Both the position numbers and the translations under genes were made by a program. Below the pieces are notes generated by a model that worked only from the letters and a program-made list of their open reading frames with translations, was not told where the DNA came from and made no database searches. Positions 41,085 through 49,996 of a stretch of 64,000 nucleotides of DNA are shown here, in pieces; the stretch's first letter is position 1, and each line of letters opens with the position of its first letter. The DNA is from Solwaraspora sp. WMMD792 (GTDB lineage Bacteria; Actinomycetota; Actinomycetes; Mycobacteriales; Micromonosporaceae): the NCBI RefSeq assembly GCF_029626105.1, contig NZ_JARUBH010000009.1, positions 7,062,011 through 7,126,010 of the forward strand, read 5' to 3'.

Positions 41085-43790
41085 TCAGCGCGAGATCAAC
41101 GCCGCCCGCAACTCGGCCCGACCGGCGACGCCCAGCTTGGTGTACGCACGGTGCAGGTGGTTCTCCACGGTCCTGGCCGACAGGTGCAGCCGGGCGGCAA
41201 TCTCCCTGGTGGACTCGCCGTCGGCGGCCGCGAGCGCCACCTCCCGCTCCCGGCCGGTCAGCCCGGCGGCCGGTCGACGACCCCGCCGTAGGGCCGGCGT
41301 CGTCGGCTGTTCGCACCGGGCCAGCTCCCGGTCGGCGAGCAGCCGGGCCGTGGCCGCCGCCCGCCCGGCCCCGGCCCCGGCCCCGGCACCGGACGCGGCA
41401 CCGGACGTGGTGGCGGCCGTCGCGAGCGTCGCCGCCTCCGCCGCGTGCAGTGGCATGCCGTACCCGGAAAAGTCCCGCGCGACCCGCAACAGACCTGCGG
41501 CGTCCCGGTCGGCGGCCGCAGTTGCGTAGTCGACCACGACCCGCCCCAGCGTCCACCGGTCCGGTGGCGGATGGTCGGTGAGGAGCCGGACGGCGACGGT
41601 GGCGCCGCCCAGCCGGATCAGGTCCAGGACCCCGAGGGTGCCGGCTCCGACGGCCCCGGTCGTCCCGTGCCGGACCACTTCCTGCTCCAGCAGGCGCAGC
41701 CCGTGGTCGGTGTCACCGGTCAGCGTGGCCAGCCAGGCCCGACCCCGGGCGACCTCGATGTCGAACAGTCGCACTCCGTCCGGCCCGCCGGGATGCCGGT
41801 CCAGGTCGGCGGCCGCCTGCCCAGCGGTGGTCAGATCGCCGAGCTGGGCGGCGGCCTGCAGCCGCAGCCCGGCCGCCCACCGGCGCACCCCACGCAGCTG
41901 GACGTCGTCGGCGACCAGGTACGCCTCGTTCGCCCAGCGAAGCGCGGTCGCCGGCCGGCCCCGCAGCAGCGCGACCTTGGCGAGGAAGAACGCGGCGAGC
42001 GCCTGGCCGACCCGGTCCGGCGGTTGCAGACTGGCCCGGTAAGTCGACTCGGCGGCGGCCAGCGCGCCCGCCACGTCCGGCAGATCGACCAACAGCGACG
42101 CGACGGCCGCCGGGAAGCCGTCCGACTGCACCTGGCCGGGCCCGATGTGCCGGTGCGCCACCGGGACCACGTCCGCCAGCAGCTTGTCGGCTTCGGTGAA
42201 CCGCCCGGCGAGCAGCAGTCCGCAGCTGGCCGCGCCGGCTGCGGCCAACCGCAGGTCGACCGACCCGGCGGTGTGAAACAACGCCAGCGCCGGCGTCACG
42301 ACGGAGCAGTCGAGCCGGTACGCCCGCAGGTACAGCCGGACCGCGTCGAGCTGTTCGCGACAACCCGGTTCGGTGGCCGCGACGGCGTCCAGAGTGGCGC
42401 GAGCGGCCGCCACGTCGTCGGCGCCGTGCACCAGGATCACCGCCAGTTGAATGGCGATCTGGGTCCGTTCGGCGTCACCGTGCCCCGGCCCGGTGACCGC
42501 CGACCTGCTCAGTTCGGCGCTACGGCGTACCGCCTCGTCGAGCCGGCCCTGCTGAAACAGCGCGCGTACCACCGCCAGCCCGGCGGTCACCGCACCACCG
42601 GCCTCGTACGCCCGTTGCCCGAGTCGCGCGGCCAGTTCGTACTCCCGCAGGTACGCCGCTTCCCGCGCGGCGGCCAACATCAGGTCGACGTCGATGTCAC
42701 CACCGCCGTCGAGACGCCACAACGCGACCCGCATCACGTCTGCGCCATGCAATTGCCCGGCAGCTTCGAGCGTGTCGGCGAGTCGGCGGCTGTGCCGCAG
42801 CCGGGCCAGCTCCGGCGTGGCGGCCCGCAGCATCTCGGCGTACAGCGGGTGGCTGAGCTGGACAATCTGTTGCCCATCCACGGTGGCGACGGTGACCAGG
42901 CCGCGCCGCTCCAGCGCTTCCAGCGTCGCCGACCCGGCTACGGCGACTGCGGCCGGCAGCGGCAGGTGCTGACTGAGGGCGAGTAGTTCCAGGGCGTCGC
43001 GTTCGGCCGGGTCGGCGGCCGTCAGCCGGCTGCCCAACAGCTCGGTGAGGCGTGGTGCCGCATCCAGCGGCCCGGCCAGCCGCCAGATGCCGGCCGGTCG
43101 GTCGATCAGCCCGGCCTCCCGGGCCGAGGTGATCAACTCACGCAACAGCAGCGGGTTGCCGGCGGCCGCGTCCCTGAGCCGGCGCAGCGTCCGGCCCTCA
43201 ACCGGCCCGCCCAGCACGGCCACCACCAGCGTCTCGGTCTGCGGCGGGCTCAGCGGCGCGAGATCGATTCGGTGTACGCCCGCGTCCTTCCACAGCGCTG
43301 TCACCGCGTCCGGTGCGGGCTCGTCGGTACGTACCGTGACGAGCACCGGCACCGTACCGTCGGCCACCAGCTGATGCACGACCGCGGCGGAGACCTCGTC
43401 GAGCAGGTGCGCGTCGTCGATGACCAGGACGTTGCGGGTCCCGCCGACCGCTGCCCGGAGCCCAGCCAGCGCGCGCTGCACCGGTGTGGACGGCGGCGGC
43501 GTGGTGGGTGTCAGCGGTCTGGTGGGTGTCAGCGGTGGGATCAGGCCGGCGAGCGCGGCCAGCGGCAGGCCGGTGCCCGAACCCGAGGCGTGGGCCCGCG
43601 ACAGCCGCCAGCCGGCGGCGGCCAGACCGGCTGCGACCTCCTGCGCGAGCCGGGTCTTGCCGACGCCGGCCGACCCGGCGATCAGTACGCCGCGCCGGTG
43701 CGTCGGCGGGCCGCTCAGCGCGGCCCGTATTGCCCGCAACTCGTCCTGCCGGCCCACCATCGGCGGCTGGTCCACCGCCTCGCGACTCAT
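41085..43790 (-). CDS. LAL-family (large ATP-binding) LuxR regulator
   Basis: About 901 residues. N-terminal STAND/AAA ATPase with Walker A GSAGVGKTRLAQE and Walker B NVLVIDDAHLLDE, a long helical TPR-like middle, and a C-terminal LuxR HTH (LTGREREVALAAADGESTRE, then LSARTVENHLHRAYTKLGVA). Such proteins are typically pathway-specific activators. ATG 43790 (MSREAVDQPP) is used; GTG 43817 is possible, and neither has a clear ribosome site. It lies after the SDR/TetR group on the same strand, and 190 nt before the LPXTG gene. Confidence 0.92.
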   Translation of the reverse strand: MSREAVDQPPMVGRQDELRAIRAALSGPPTHRRGVLIAGSAGVGKTRLAQEVAAGLAAAGWRLSRAHASGSGTGLPLAALAGLIPPLTPTRPLTPTTPPPSTPVQRALAGLRAAVGGTRNVLVIDDAHLLDEVSAAVVHQLVADGTVPVLVTVRTDEPAPDAVTALWKDAGVHRIDLAPLSPPQTETLVVAVLGGPVEGRTLRRLRDAAAGNPLLLRELITSAREAGLIDRPAGIWRLAGPLDAAPRLTELLGSRLTAADPAERDALELLALSQHLPLPAAVAVAGSATLEALERRGLVTVATVDGQQIVQLSHPLYAEMLRAATPELARLRHSRRLADTLEAAGQLHGADVMRVALWRLDGGGDIDVDLMLAAAREAAYLREYELAARLGQRAYEAGGAVTAGLAVVRALFQQGRLDEAVRRSAELSRSAVTGPGHGDAERTQIAIQLAVILVHGADDVAAARATLDAVAATEPGCREQLDAVRLYLRAYRLDCSVVTPALALFHTAGSVDLRLAAAGAASCGLLLAGRFTEADKLLADVVPVAHRHIGPGQVQSDGFPAAVASLLVDLPDVAGALAAAESTYRASLQPPDRVGQALAAFFLAKVALLRGRPATALRWANEAYLVADDVQLRGVRRWAAGLRLQAAAQLGDLTTAGQAAADLDRHPGGPDGVRLFDIEVARGRAWLATLTGDTDHGLRLLEQEVVRHGTTGAVGAGTLGVLDLIRLGGATVAVRLLTDHPPPDRWTLGRVVVDYATAAADRDAAGLLRVARDFSGYGMPLHAAEAATLATAATTSGAASGAGAGAGAGRAAATARLLADRELARCEQPTTPALRRGRRPAAGLTGREREVALAAADGESTREIAARLHLSARTVENHLHRAYTKLGVAGRAELRAALISR

Positions 43791-43880
43791 GGGGTCAGGT
43801 TCGCAGGTGGCGTCCACTGCCGGCCATCGGACCGGCCGTCGAGTTCCCGACCCGGCGGCCGGCGGCGGGGCGTGCCGCGG

Positions 43881-44792
43881 CTAGCCGGCGACGGGGAACT
43901 CGACGCCGGTCAGCTTCTCGCTCTCCGTCCACAGCCGGCCAGCGGTGGCGGCGTTGTCGGCCGCCGGGCTGCGTCGCGCGGCGACCGGCGGGCCGACCGT
44001 CTCGAACCGTCGGCCCGGCCCCCAGTAGCTGCCACCGTCGACTGCCGGGTCGGTGGCGGCGCGCAGAGTCGGCAACGCCCCGTCGTGTGGCGTCATCGCG
44101 ATCAGCCGGCCGACGGCGGTGACGAAGCCACCGGTGTGCCGGGCCAGGTCGGTGGCGGTCCACCCGGGATGGGCGGCGGTGGCCAGCACCGGCGACCCGG
44201 CCCCGGTCAGCCGGCGCTGCAGTTCCAGGGTGAACAGCAGGTTGGCGAGTTTGCTCTGCCCGTACGCGCCCCACCGACGGTAGCGACGCTGTTGCCAGTT
44301 GAGGTCGGCGAAGTCGATCCGGCCGGCGCGGTGGGCGTTGCTGGCGACGGTGACCACCCGGGCGCCGACGCCGGTGGACAGCAGCAGCGGCAGCAGCCGG
44401 CCGGTGAGCGCGAAGTGGCCGAGATGGTTGGTGCCGAACTGCAGCTCGAAGCCCTGCCGGGTGCGCCGCAACGGGGTCAGCATCACCCCGGCGTTGTTGA
44501 TCAGCAGGTCGATCCGGCCGTGGTCGGCACGGTACGCCTCGGCGAACTCGGCCACCGAGTCGAGGTCGGCCAGGTCGAGCCGGGCGCAGCTCACCGTGCC
44601 AGTCGGCCGTTCGGCGCGGATCCGGTCGGCTGCGGTGCCGGCTCGTCCGTCGTCGCGGCAGGCGAGCACCACGTGGGCGCCCCGGGCGGCGAGCATCCGG
44701 GCGGTCTCGAAACCGATGCCGGAGTTCGCGCCGGTGACTACGGCGATCCGGCCGCTCTGGTCCGGCAGGTCGCCGAAGGTCCACGGTGTCAT
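43881..44792 (-). CDS. SDR oxidoreductase, retinol-dehydrogenase-like (paralogue 1)
   Basis: 303 residues. VVTGANSGIGFETARML cofactor motif, NNAGVM, LQFGTNHLGHFALTG and Y-x3-K as GAYGQSKLANLLF. Closely similar throughout to the SDR at 45379-46323 (same FELQFGTNHLGHFALTG block and same ending pattern), so the two are tandem paralogues with a TetR gene between them. GGGAG lies 5 nt before ATG 44792. Substrate unknown. Confidence 0.9.
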   Translation of the reverse strand: MTPWTFGDLPDQSGRIAVVTGANSGIGFETARMLAARGAHVVLACRDDGRAGTAADRIRAERPTGTVSCARLDLADLDSVAEFAEAYRADHGRIDLLINNAGVMLTPLRRTRQGFELQFGTNHLGHFALTGRLLPLLLSTGVGARVVTVASNAHRAGRIDFADLNWQQRRYRRWGAYGQSKLANLLFTLELQRRLTGAGSPVLATAAHPGWTATDLARHTGGFVTAVGRLIAMTPHDGALPTLRAATDPAVDGGSYWGPGRRFETVGPPVAARRSPAADNAATAGRLWTESEKLTGVEFPVAG

Positions 44793-44794
44793 CG

Positions 44795-45382
44795 TCACTC
44801 CCGGGCCAGGTTCTCGCCGCCGGCGAACACGATCGTCACGGCGGTCCGCATTCCGTTTCGGTACTCGTCGACCGACGAGAGCTTGTGTTTCAACCCGAAC
44901 GAGGCGGCGTGCAGATGCTCGGCCAGGTCCCGGGCGGACAGGCCGGCGGCCCGCCACCGGTCGGCGACCCCGCTGTCGGCGAGGACCTGCTCAACCCCGT
45001 CGACCAGCCCGCGCTCGATCCGCTCGGCCAGCGAGCAGCGCAGCGTGGCCGCGGTGGTCAGCAGCTCCTCGAAGTTGCCGTGCACCGCGGCCCCGACCGA
45101 TGGGCCCTGGCACGCTTCGAACGCGGCGAGGATCCGCCCCGGCGGGTCGAGGTCGTCGCGGGCGAAGGCGGCCCCGGTCGCCGCGCACACGCCGGTCACC
45201 ATCCGGTCCACGGCGGCGACGAACAGCTCGTCCTTGGTCTTGAAGTGCAGGTAGAGCCCTTGCCGGGAGATGTCGGCCGCGCGGGCCAGGTCGTCCATCG
45301 AGGTCTTCCGGAACCCGTACCGGATGAACACGTCGATCGCGGCGTCGGCGATGGTGTCCCGTCGGGTACTGCCCGACGTCAC
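44795..45382 (-). CDS. TetR-family regulator between paralogous SDR genes
   Basis: 195 residues. N-terminal TetR HTH: TIADAAIDVFIRYGFRKTSM, then DDLARAADISRQGLYLHFKTKDELF. The GTG start overlaps the stop of the upstream SDR (GTGA at 45379-45382), and its stop is 3 nt before the next SDR start, so all three are one coupled operon. It probably responds to a substrate or product of the SDRs and regulates this operon. Confidence 0.9.
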   Translation of the reverse strand: MTSGSTRRDTIADAAIDVFIRYGFRKTSMDDLARAADISRQGLYLHFKTKDELFVAAVDRMVTGVCAATGAAFARDDLDPPGRILAAFEACQGPSVGAAVHGNFEELLTTAATLRCSLAERIERGLVDGVEQVLADSGVADRWRAAGLSARDLAEHLHAASFGLKHKLSSVDEYRNGMRTAVTIVFAGGENLARE

Positions 45383-46323
45383 GCCGGGCGCTCCGTACGT
45401 CCCAGTGCCGAGAACGGGTACGCCACCCCGGTCAGCTGTTCGCTCTCGGACCACAGTCGGCTGGCCATGACGGTGTCCTTGGCCCGTGCGGAGCTGCGGG
45501 CCGGCGCGGGTGGCCCGGAGGTGCCGAACCGGCGGGCCGGACCCCAGTAGCTGCCGGCGGCGGCCTGCGGGTCGGTCGCGGCGCGCAGGCTGGGCAGCGC
45601 CCCGGCCGATGGTCGCATCCGAATCATCCGCTCGATCCGCGACCGGCTCTCGTCGGTGGACCGGCCCTGGTGGCGGCCGATCTCGGTCGAGGTCAGGCCG
45701 GGGTGGGCGGCGACGGCCCGCACGGTCGACCCGGCCTCGGTCAGCCGGCGCTGCAGTTCCAGGGTGAACAGCAGGTTGGCGAGTTTGCTCTGCCCGTACG
45801 CGGCCCACGGCCGGTAGCGGCGTTGCCGCCAGTTGAGGTCGTCGATGTCGATGCCGCCGGTCCAGTGGGCCAGGCTGGAGACGGTCACCACCCGGGCCGC
45901 CGGTGCCGCGTCGAGCAGCGGCAGCAGTTCGCCGGTGAGCGCGAAGTGCCCCAGATGGTTGGTGCCGAATTGCAGCTCGAAGCCCTGCCGGGTGCGTCCC
46001 AGCGGCGGTGCCATCACGCCGGCGTTGTTGATCAGCAGGTCGAGCCGGTCGTGGTCGGCGCGGTAGGCGTCGGCAAACGCGGTGACCGAGTCGAGGTCGG
46101 CCAGATCCAGCTCGGCCCCGGTCACCACGCCGGCCGGCTGACCGGCCCGAATCCGGTCCAGCGCCGCTTCGCCCTTGCCCTTGTCCCGGTACGTCAGCAC
46201 CACGTGTGCGCCCTTGCCGGCGAGCATCCGGGCGGTCTCGAAGCCGATGCCGGTGTTCGCCCCGGTCACCACCGCGACCCGGCCGGTCTGGTCGGGAATG
46301 TCATCGAATGACCATGCAGCCAC
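45379..46323 (-). CDS. SDR oxidoreductase, retinol-dehydrogenase-like (paralogue 2)
   Basis: 314 residues. VVTGANTGIGFETARML cofactor motif, NNAGVM, VSSLAHW (catalytic Ser), AAYGQSKLANLLF (Y-x3-K). First gene of the SDR-TetR-SDR operon. An 8-bp inverted repeat (ACTTGACA 46350-46357 and TGTCAAGT 46390-46397) lies in the upstream gap and may be the TetR site. Confidence 0.9.
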   Translation of the reverse strand: MAAWSFDDIPDQTGRVAVVTGANTGIGFETARMLAGKGAHVVLTYRDKGKGEAALDRIRAGQPAGVVTGAELDLADLDSVTAFADAYRADHDRLDLLINNAGVMAPPLGRTRQGFELQFGTNHLGHFALTGELLPLLDAAPAARVVTVSSLAHWTGGIDIDDLNWRQRRYRPWAAYGQSKLANLLFTLELQRRLTEAGSTVRAVAAHPGLTSTEIGRHQGRSTDESRSRIERMIRMRPSAGALPSLRAATDPQAAAGSYWGPARRFGTSGPPAPARSSARAKDTVMASRLWSESEQLTGVAYPFSALGRTERPA

Positions 46324-46349
46324 GCTGACGCCTCGCTTCTCCGTTGCCT

Positions 46350-46397
46350 ACTTGACATCCGCGACAAGCTTTACTTGATGTGCTCAATCTGTCAAGT
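46350..46397. promoter_or_regulatory. Inverted repeat in the promoter of the SDR-TetR operon
   Basis: ACTTGACA and TGTCAAGT, 32 bp apart, span the region upstream of the first SDR start (46323); read on the minus strand they supply a TTGACA -35 box. Confidence 0.4.
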
Positions 46398-46964
46398 GTG
46401 CTGGTCCGGCGTTGGCTCGAAGAGCAGTCGGATCACCGGGCCGGCGAGCGCCGCCGGGTCGTCGTCCGCGTCGTGCGGCAGTGCTCCGGACAGCCACAGG
46501 GTGGCGAAGCCGTGCACGATCGACCAGGCAGCCAGGCGCGCGTTGTCCCGGTCACCGGCCGGTACCCGGGTGTCGTCCAGGCTGTCCCGTAGCGCCCGGC
46601 CGGCCCGCTGCCGGGCGGCGGTCAGCTCTGGCGCGTCGAAGTGCAGCAGGCTCGGTTGGAACATCACCTCGAAGTGCGCCCGGTGGGTCGCGGCGAACCG
46701 CACGTACGCCTGGCCGGCGGCGAGGATGTCGCCGCCGGCCGCCGCCAACTGGGTCGCCAGCAGGTCGAGGCCCTCGGCGGCGATCGCGGTGAGCAGGCCG
46801 GTCTTGTCGCCGAAGTGGTGTGTCGGGGCGGCGTGCGAGACCCCTACCCGTCGGGCCAGGTCGCGCAGGCTCAGTGCCGCCGCCCCGGATTCGGCGATCG
46901 CCTCGGTGGCGGCGGTCAGCAGGGCCCGCCGCAGGTCGCCGTGGTGGTACGGCTGTTGCCGCAT
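46392..46964 (-). CDS. TetR-family regulator with WHG-type C-terminal domain
   Basis: 190 residues. HTH: ALLTAATEAIAESGAAALSL, then RDLARRVGVSHAAPTHHFGDKTGLL. The C-terminal part ends in the AAWSIVHGFATLWLSG pattern (WHG-type). ATG 46964 is chosen: it is preceded by GGGGAGG, whereas ATG 46979 lies inside an operator. Two strong palindromes separate it from the divergent membrane protein gene, so it probably represses both. Confidence 0.9.
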   Translation of the reverse strand: MRQQPYHHGDLRRALLTAATEAIAESGAAALSLRDLARRVGVSHAAPTHHFGDKTGLLTAIAAEGLDLLATQLAAAGGDILAAGQAYVRFAATHRAHFEVMFQPSLLHFDAPELTAARQRAGRALRDSLDDTRVPAGDRDNARLAAWSIVHGFATLWLSGALPHDADDDPAALAGPVIRLLFEPTPDQHT

Positions 46965-46976
46965 CACGCCTCCCCT

Positions 46977-47031
46977 CATCTTGCCGTTGACAAGATGCTA
47001 CCCGGAGCGGCTATCTTGTCGGTGACAAGAT
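46977..47031. promoter_or_regulatory. Two TetR operators between divergent genes
   Basis: ATCTTGTC-GGT-GACAAGAT at 47013-47031 is a perfect 8+3+8 palindrome. A near copy, CATCTTGCC-GTT-GACAAGATG (46977-46997, one mismatch pair), lies 35 bp away centre to centre. Both sit between the TetR start and the membrane protein start. Confidence 0.8.
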
Positions 47032-47068
47032 GCCGGGCGCGTGTGGCGCCGACCCCGAGGAGCACCTG

Positions 47069-47467
47069 ATGAGTACGGCGGACCGATGGCTGACCGTGAT
47101 TGCGCTGGTCAGCGTCCCGACGGTGATGTTCGGCGGCTACTCGTTGATGCGGCTGGCCGCCGCCCGAAGACTGACCGACTTCCAGCTGTCGCTGTTCCGG
47201 GCCGGCCACGCCCACGCCGGCGTGCTGCTGGTGCTGACTCTGACCGCACTGAGCATCGCCGCCCGCGCCGGACTGTCCGACCCGTACACCTGGGTGGTCG
47301 GCGCGCTGCTGGCCGCCGGCACGATCAGCCAGTCCGGCGGCTTCTTCCTGCACGCCGGGATCGGCCGCCCCGGACAGTGGTCGTTCGGCAACACCCTGAC
47401 CGTGCTCGGCGCGGGGCAGCTCACCGTCGCGCTGCTGCTGCTCGCGTACGCCGTCGCAACCAGCTGA
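47069..47467 (+). CDS. Small four-helix membrane protein
   Basis: 132 residues with four predicted transmembrane helices (around WLTVIALVSVPTVMFGGYSL, GVLLVLTLTALSIAARAG, YTWVVGALLAAGTISQSG, LTVLGAGQLTVALLLLAYAV). GAGGAG lies 6 nt before ATG 47069. The likely target of the divergent TetR regulator via the twin operators. No named family recognised. Confidence 0.8.
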   Translation: MSTADRWLTVIALVSVPTVMFGGYSLMRLAAARRLTDFQLSLFRAGHAHAGVLLVLTLTALSIAARAGLSDPYTWVVGALLAAGTISQSGGFFLHAGIGRPGQWSFGNTLTVLGAGQLTVALLLLAYAVATS

Positions 47468-47547
47468 CCTGCCGGTACGCCGACCGTAAGACTTTTGCAA
47501 GAGATCAACTACGGTCGGCCGGGCGCTGCCGCCGTAGGCTGATCCGC

Positions 47548-48147
47548 GTGTGGAAACGACTCCTTGCCAACCCGTTGAGCTGGCTGGTCGCCGTCGTCGT
47601 CGCCGCCGGACTCGCGTTCGGCGGCTACTGGTACCAGCCGTGGAAACTGTTCACCGACGACGTGGTCGACGAGGCGCTGCCGCAGGTGCAGATCGCGGCG
47701 ACCGGCACCCCGGCAGCGGACCCCGCCGCGTCCGGGTCCGCATCGCCCGGGTCAGCATCGCCCAGCGCCGCACCGGCCAGCCCGTCACCGGCCGGCAACC
47801 AGCTGCTGGCCTCCGGCGAGTTCGTCACCCACGAGCACGAGACCAGCGGCACCGCCGAGGTCGTCCAGTTGGCCGACGGCCGCCGTCAACTCGTGTTCCG
47901 CGACTTCGCCACCTCCAACGGCCCGGACCTGCGGGTCTGGCTCTCCGACCAGCCGGTGCTGGACGGCCGCGACGGCTGGTTCGTCTTCGACGACGGGCAG
48001 TGGGCCGAGCTGGACCGGCTCAAGGGCAACCGGGGTGACCAGGTGTACGAGATCCCCGCCGACGTCGACCTGACCAGCCTGACCAGCGTCTCCATCTGGT
48101 GCAAACGCTTCTCGGTGTCGTTCGGGGCAGCCGAGTTGGCCGCCTGA
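47548..48147 (+). CDS. Membrane-anchored DM13-domain protein
   Basis: 199 residues. One N-terminal transmembrane helix (about 10-27), an Ala/Ser/Pro linker, then a DM13-type domain (GEFVTHEHETSGTAEVVQL, FRDFATSNGPDLRVWLSD, VSIWCKRFSVSFG) with the single conserved cysteine in WCKRF. DM13 domains are proposed redox or electron-transfer modules. The GTG start follows TAGGCT (47535-47540) by 7 nt with no ribosome site, so the mRNA may be leaderless. The next gene, a response regulator, starts 5 nt after the stop. Confidence 0.85.
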   Translation: MWKRLLANPLSWLVAVVVAAGLAFGGYWYQPWKLFTDDVVDEALPQVQIAATGTPAADPAASGSASPGSASPSAAPASPSPAGNQLLASGEFVTHEHETSGTAEVVQLADGRRQLVFRDFATSNGPDLRVWLSDQPVLDGRDGWFVFDDGQWAELDRLKGNRGDQVYEIPADVDLTSLTSVSIWCKRFSVSFGAAELAA

Positions 48148-48152
48148 CAGCC

Positions 48153-48884
48153 ATGGTCGCGCCCACCACCGGCGGACCGTCCCTACGGGTGCTCGTCGTC
48201 GACGACGATCCCACCGTGTCCGATGTGGTCCGCCGGTACCTGGAACGAGCCGGCTACCAGGTCACCCGCGCCGCCGACGGGGTCGCCGCGCTGGCCGCGG
48301 TCGACCAGTGCCGGCCCGACCTGGTGGTACTGGACCTGATGCTGCCCGGGTTGGACGGTCTGGAGGTGTGCCGGCGGCTGCAGCGGCAGGCCAGCGGCGT
48401 ACCCGTGATCATGCTGACCGCACTCGGGGAGGAGTCCGACCGGGTGATCGGCCTGCAGCTCGGCGCCGACGACTACGTCACCAAGCCGTTCTCGCCCCGG
48501 GAGCTGGTGCTGCGGGTGCAGTCGGTGCTCCGCCGCTCCGGGCCGCCCCCCGGCCCGGTCGGCGGTGAACCTCCGGTGGTCCGCGACGGCGAGCTCGCGC
48601 TGGACACCAGCCGGCGGTCGGCCCGGCTCGGCGACACCGAGCTCGCGCTGACCACCCGTGAGTTCGACCTGCTGCTGCACCTGGTCCGCCACCCGGCGAA
48701 GGCGTTCCGCCGGGAGGAACTGCTTGCCCAGGTGTGGGGCTGGAACTTCGGTGACCAGTCCACCGTCACCGTCCACGTGCGACGGCTGCGGGAGAAGGTC
48801 GAACGGGATCCGGCCCGACCCCGACGGATCGTCACCGTCTGGGGCGTCGGCTACCGCTACGAACCGGCGGCCGGCAATGCCTGA
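48153..48884 (+). CDS. OmpR/PhoB-type response regulator
   Basis: 243 residues. Receiver with VLVVDDDPTVSDVV, phospho-acceptor D in LVVLDLMLPGLDG, K in DYVTKPFSPREL; C-terminal winged helix (LTTREFDLLLHLVRHPAKAF, then VTVHVRRLREKVERDP). It overlaps the downstream kinase by 8 nt and follows the DM13 gene, suggesting one operon. Confidence 0.95.
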   Translation: MVAPTTGGPSLRVLVVDDDPTVSDVVRRYLERAGYQVTRAADGVAALAAVDQCRPDLVVLDLMLPGLDGLEVCRRLQRQASGVPVIMLTALGEESDRVIGLQLGADDYVTKPFSPRELVLRVQSVLRRSGPPPGPVGGEPPVVRDGELALDTSRRSARLGDTELALTTREFDLLLHLVRHPAKAFRREELLAQVWGWNFGDQSTVTVHVRRLREKVERDPARPRRIVTVWGVGYRYEPAAGNA

Positions 48885-49983
48885 CCTGCCCACCGGCGAC
48901 GTCCTCGCCGTGTTCGCCATCGGGCTGGGCGCATCGTTGCTGATCGGTGTGCCGGGCGCGGTCGCGCTGCGGCTGCTGCGCCGGCACAGCATCGTCGTGC
49001 ACCTGACCGTCCTGCTCACCGTCACCGTACTGGCGGTCCTCGCCGGCGTCGTCGGCGCGGCCCAGGCGATGTTCCTGTCCGTCCACGACCGGGACGTGGT
49101 GCTGCTGGTGCTCGCCGCGTCCGGAGCGGTCAGCCTGGCTGTCGGCTGGTGGCTGGGTGCCCGGCTGGCCCGGCAGGCGGTCTGGGCCGACCAGCTGCGT
49201 CAGCGCGAACGCCAGGCCGAGGCGAACCGGCGGGAGCTGGTCGCCTGGGTGTCGCACGACCTGCGGACGCCGCTGGCGGGGCTGCGGGCCATGGCCGAGG
49301 CGCTGGAGGACGGCGTCGTCGCCGACCGGGCCACCGTCGCCGACTACCACCGGCGGATCCGGGCCGAGACCGACCGGATGACCCAACTCGTCGACGACCT
49401 GTTCGAACTGTCCCGGATCAACGCCGGCGCGTTGCGGCTGTCGCTGCGCCGGGTGCCCCTCGCCGAGGTGGTCTCCGACGCCCTGGCGTCGGCGGAGCCG
49501 CTGGCCCGGGCGCGGGGCATCCGGCTGGTCGCCGCCGAACGCGGCTGGCCGTCGGTCACCGCCAGCGAGCCGGAACTGGCCCGGATCATCGGCAACCTGC
49601 TTCGCAACGCGATCCGGTTCACCCCGTACGACGGGGTGGTGCAGGTCAGCGCGGGCCGCGACGGCGGTGCCGCCTGGCTGGCGGTGCACGACACCTGCGG
49701 CGGCATTCCCGAGGCGGACCTGCCGAGGGTGTTCGACGTGGCGTTCCGGGGCGAGACGGCGCGCAGCCCCGCTCCCGCCGGCCCGCCCCGAGCGGGGTCG
49801 CGGGTCGGGCCGGCGTACCTGCCCGGTTGGGCCGGACCGCCCCGTCCCGAGCCGCCGCCGGCCGGCGGCGGGCTCGGCCTGGCGATCGTGCGCGGCTTGG
49901 TCGAGGCGCACGGCGGTCGGGTCGAGGTGGCCAACGCCGGCCCTGGCTGCCGGTTTCTCGTCCACCTGCCCGCCGCCGGTTGA
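48877..49983 (+). CDS. Membrane sensor histidine kinase
   Basis: 368 residues. Three N-terminal helices (about 8-33, 38-65, 72-95), no large extracellular sensor, a short HAMP-like linker, HisKA box VAWVSHDLRTPLAGL, N-box IGNLLRNAIRFTPYDG, and G boxes DTCGGIPEADL and GGGLGLAIVRGLVEAHGG. A Pro-rich insert lies between the last two ATP-site boxes. Pairs with the overlapping OmpR-type regulator. Converges on the ABC exporter genes with only 13 nt between. Confidence 0.94.
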   Translation: MPDLPTGDVLAVFAIGLGASLLIGVPGAVALRLLRRHSIVVHLTVLLTVTVLAVLAGVVGAAQAMFLSVHDRDVVLLVLAASGAVSLAVGWWLGARLARQAVWADQLRQRERQAEANRRELVAWVSHDLRTPLAGLRAMAEALEDGVVADRATVADYHRRIRAETDRMTQLVDDLFELSRINAGALRLSLRRVPLAEVVSDALASAEPLARARGIRLVAAERGWPSVTASEPELARIIGNLLRNAIRFTPYDGVVQVSAGRDGGAAWLAVHDTCGGIPEADLPRVFDVAFRGETARSPAPAGPPRAGSRVGPAYLPGWAGPPRPEPPPAGGGLGLAIVRGLVEAHGGRVEVANAGPGCRFLVHLPAAG

Positions 49984-49996
49984 CCCTCGCGCACGG

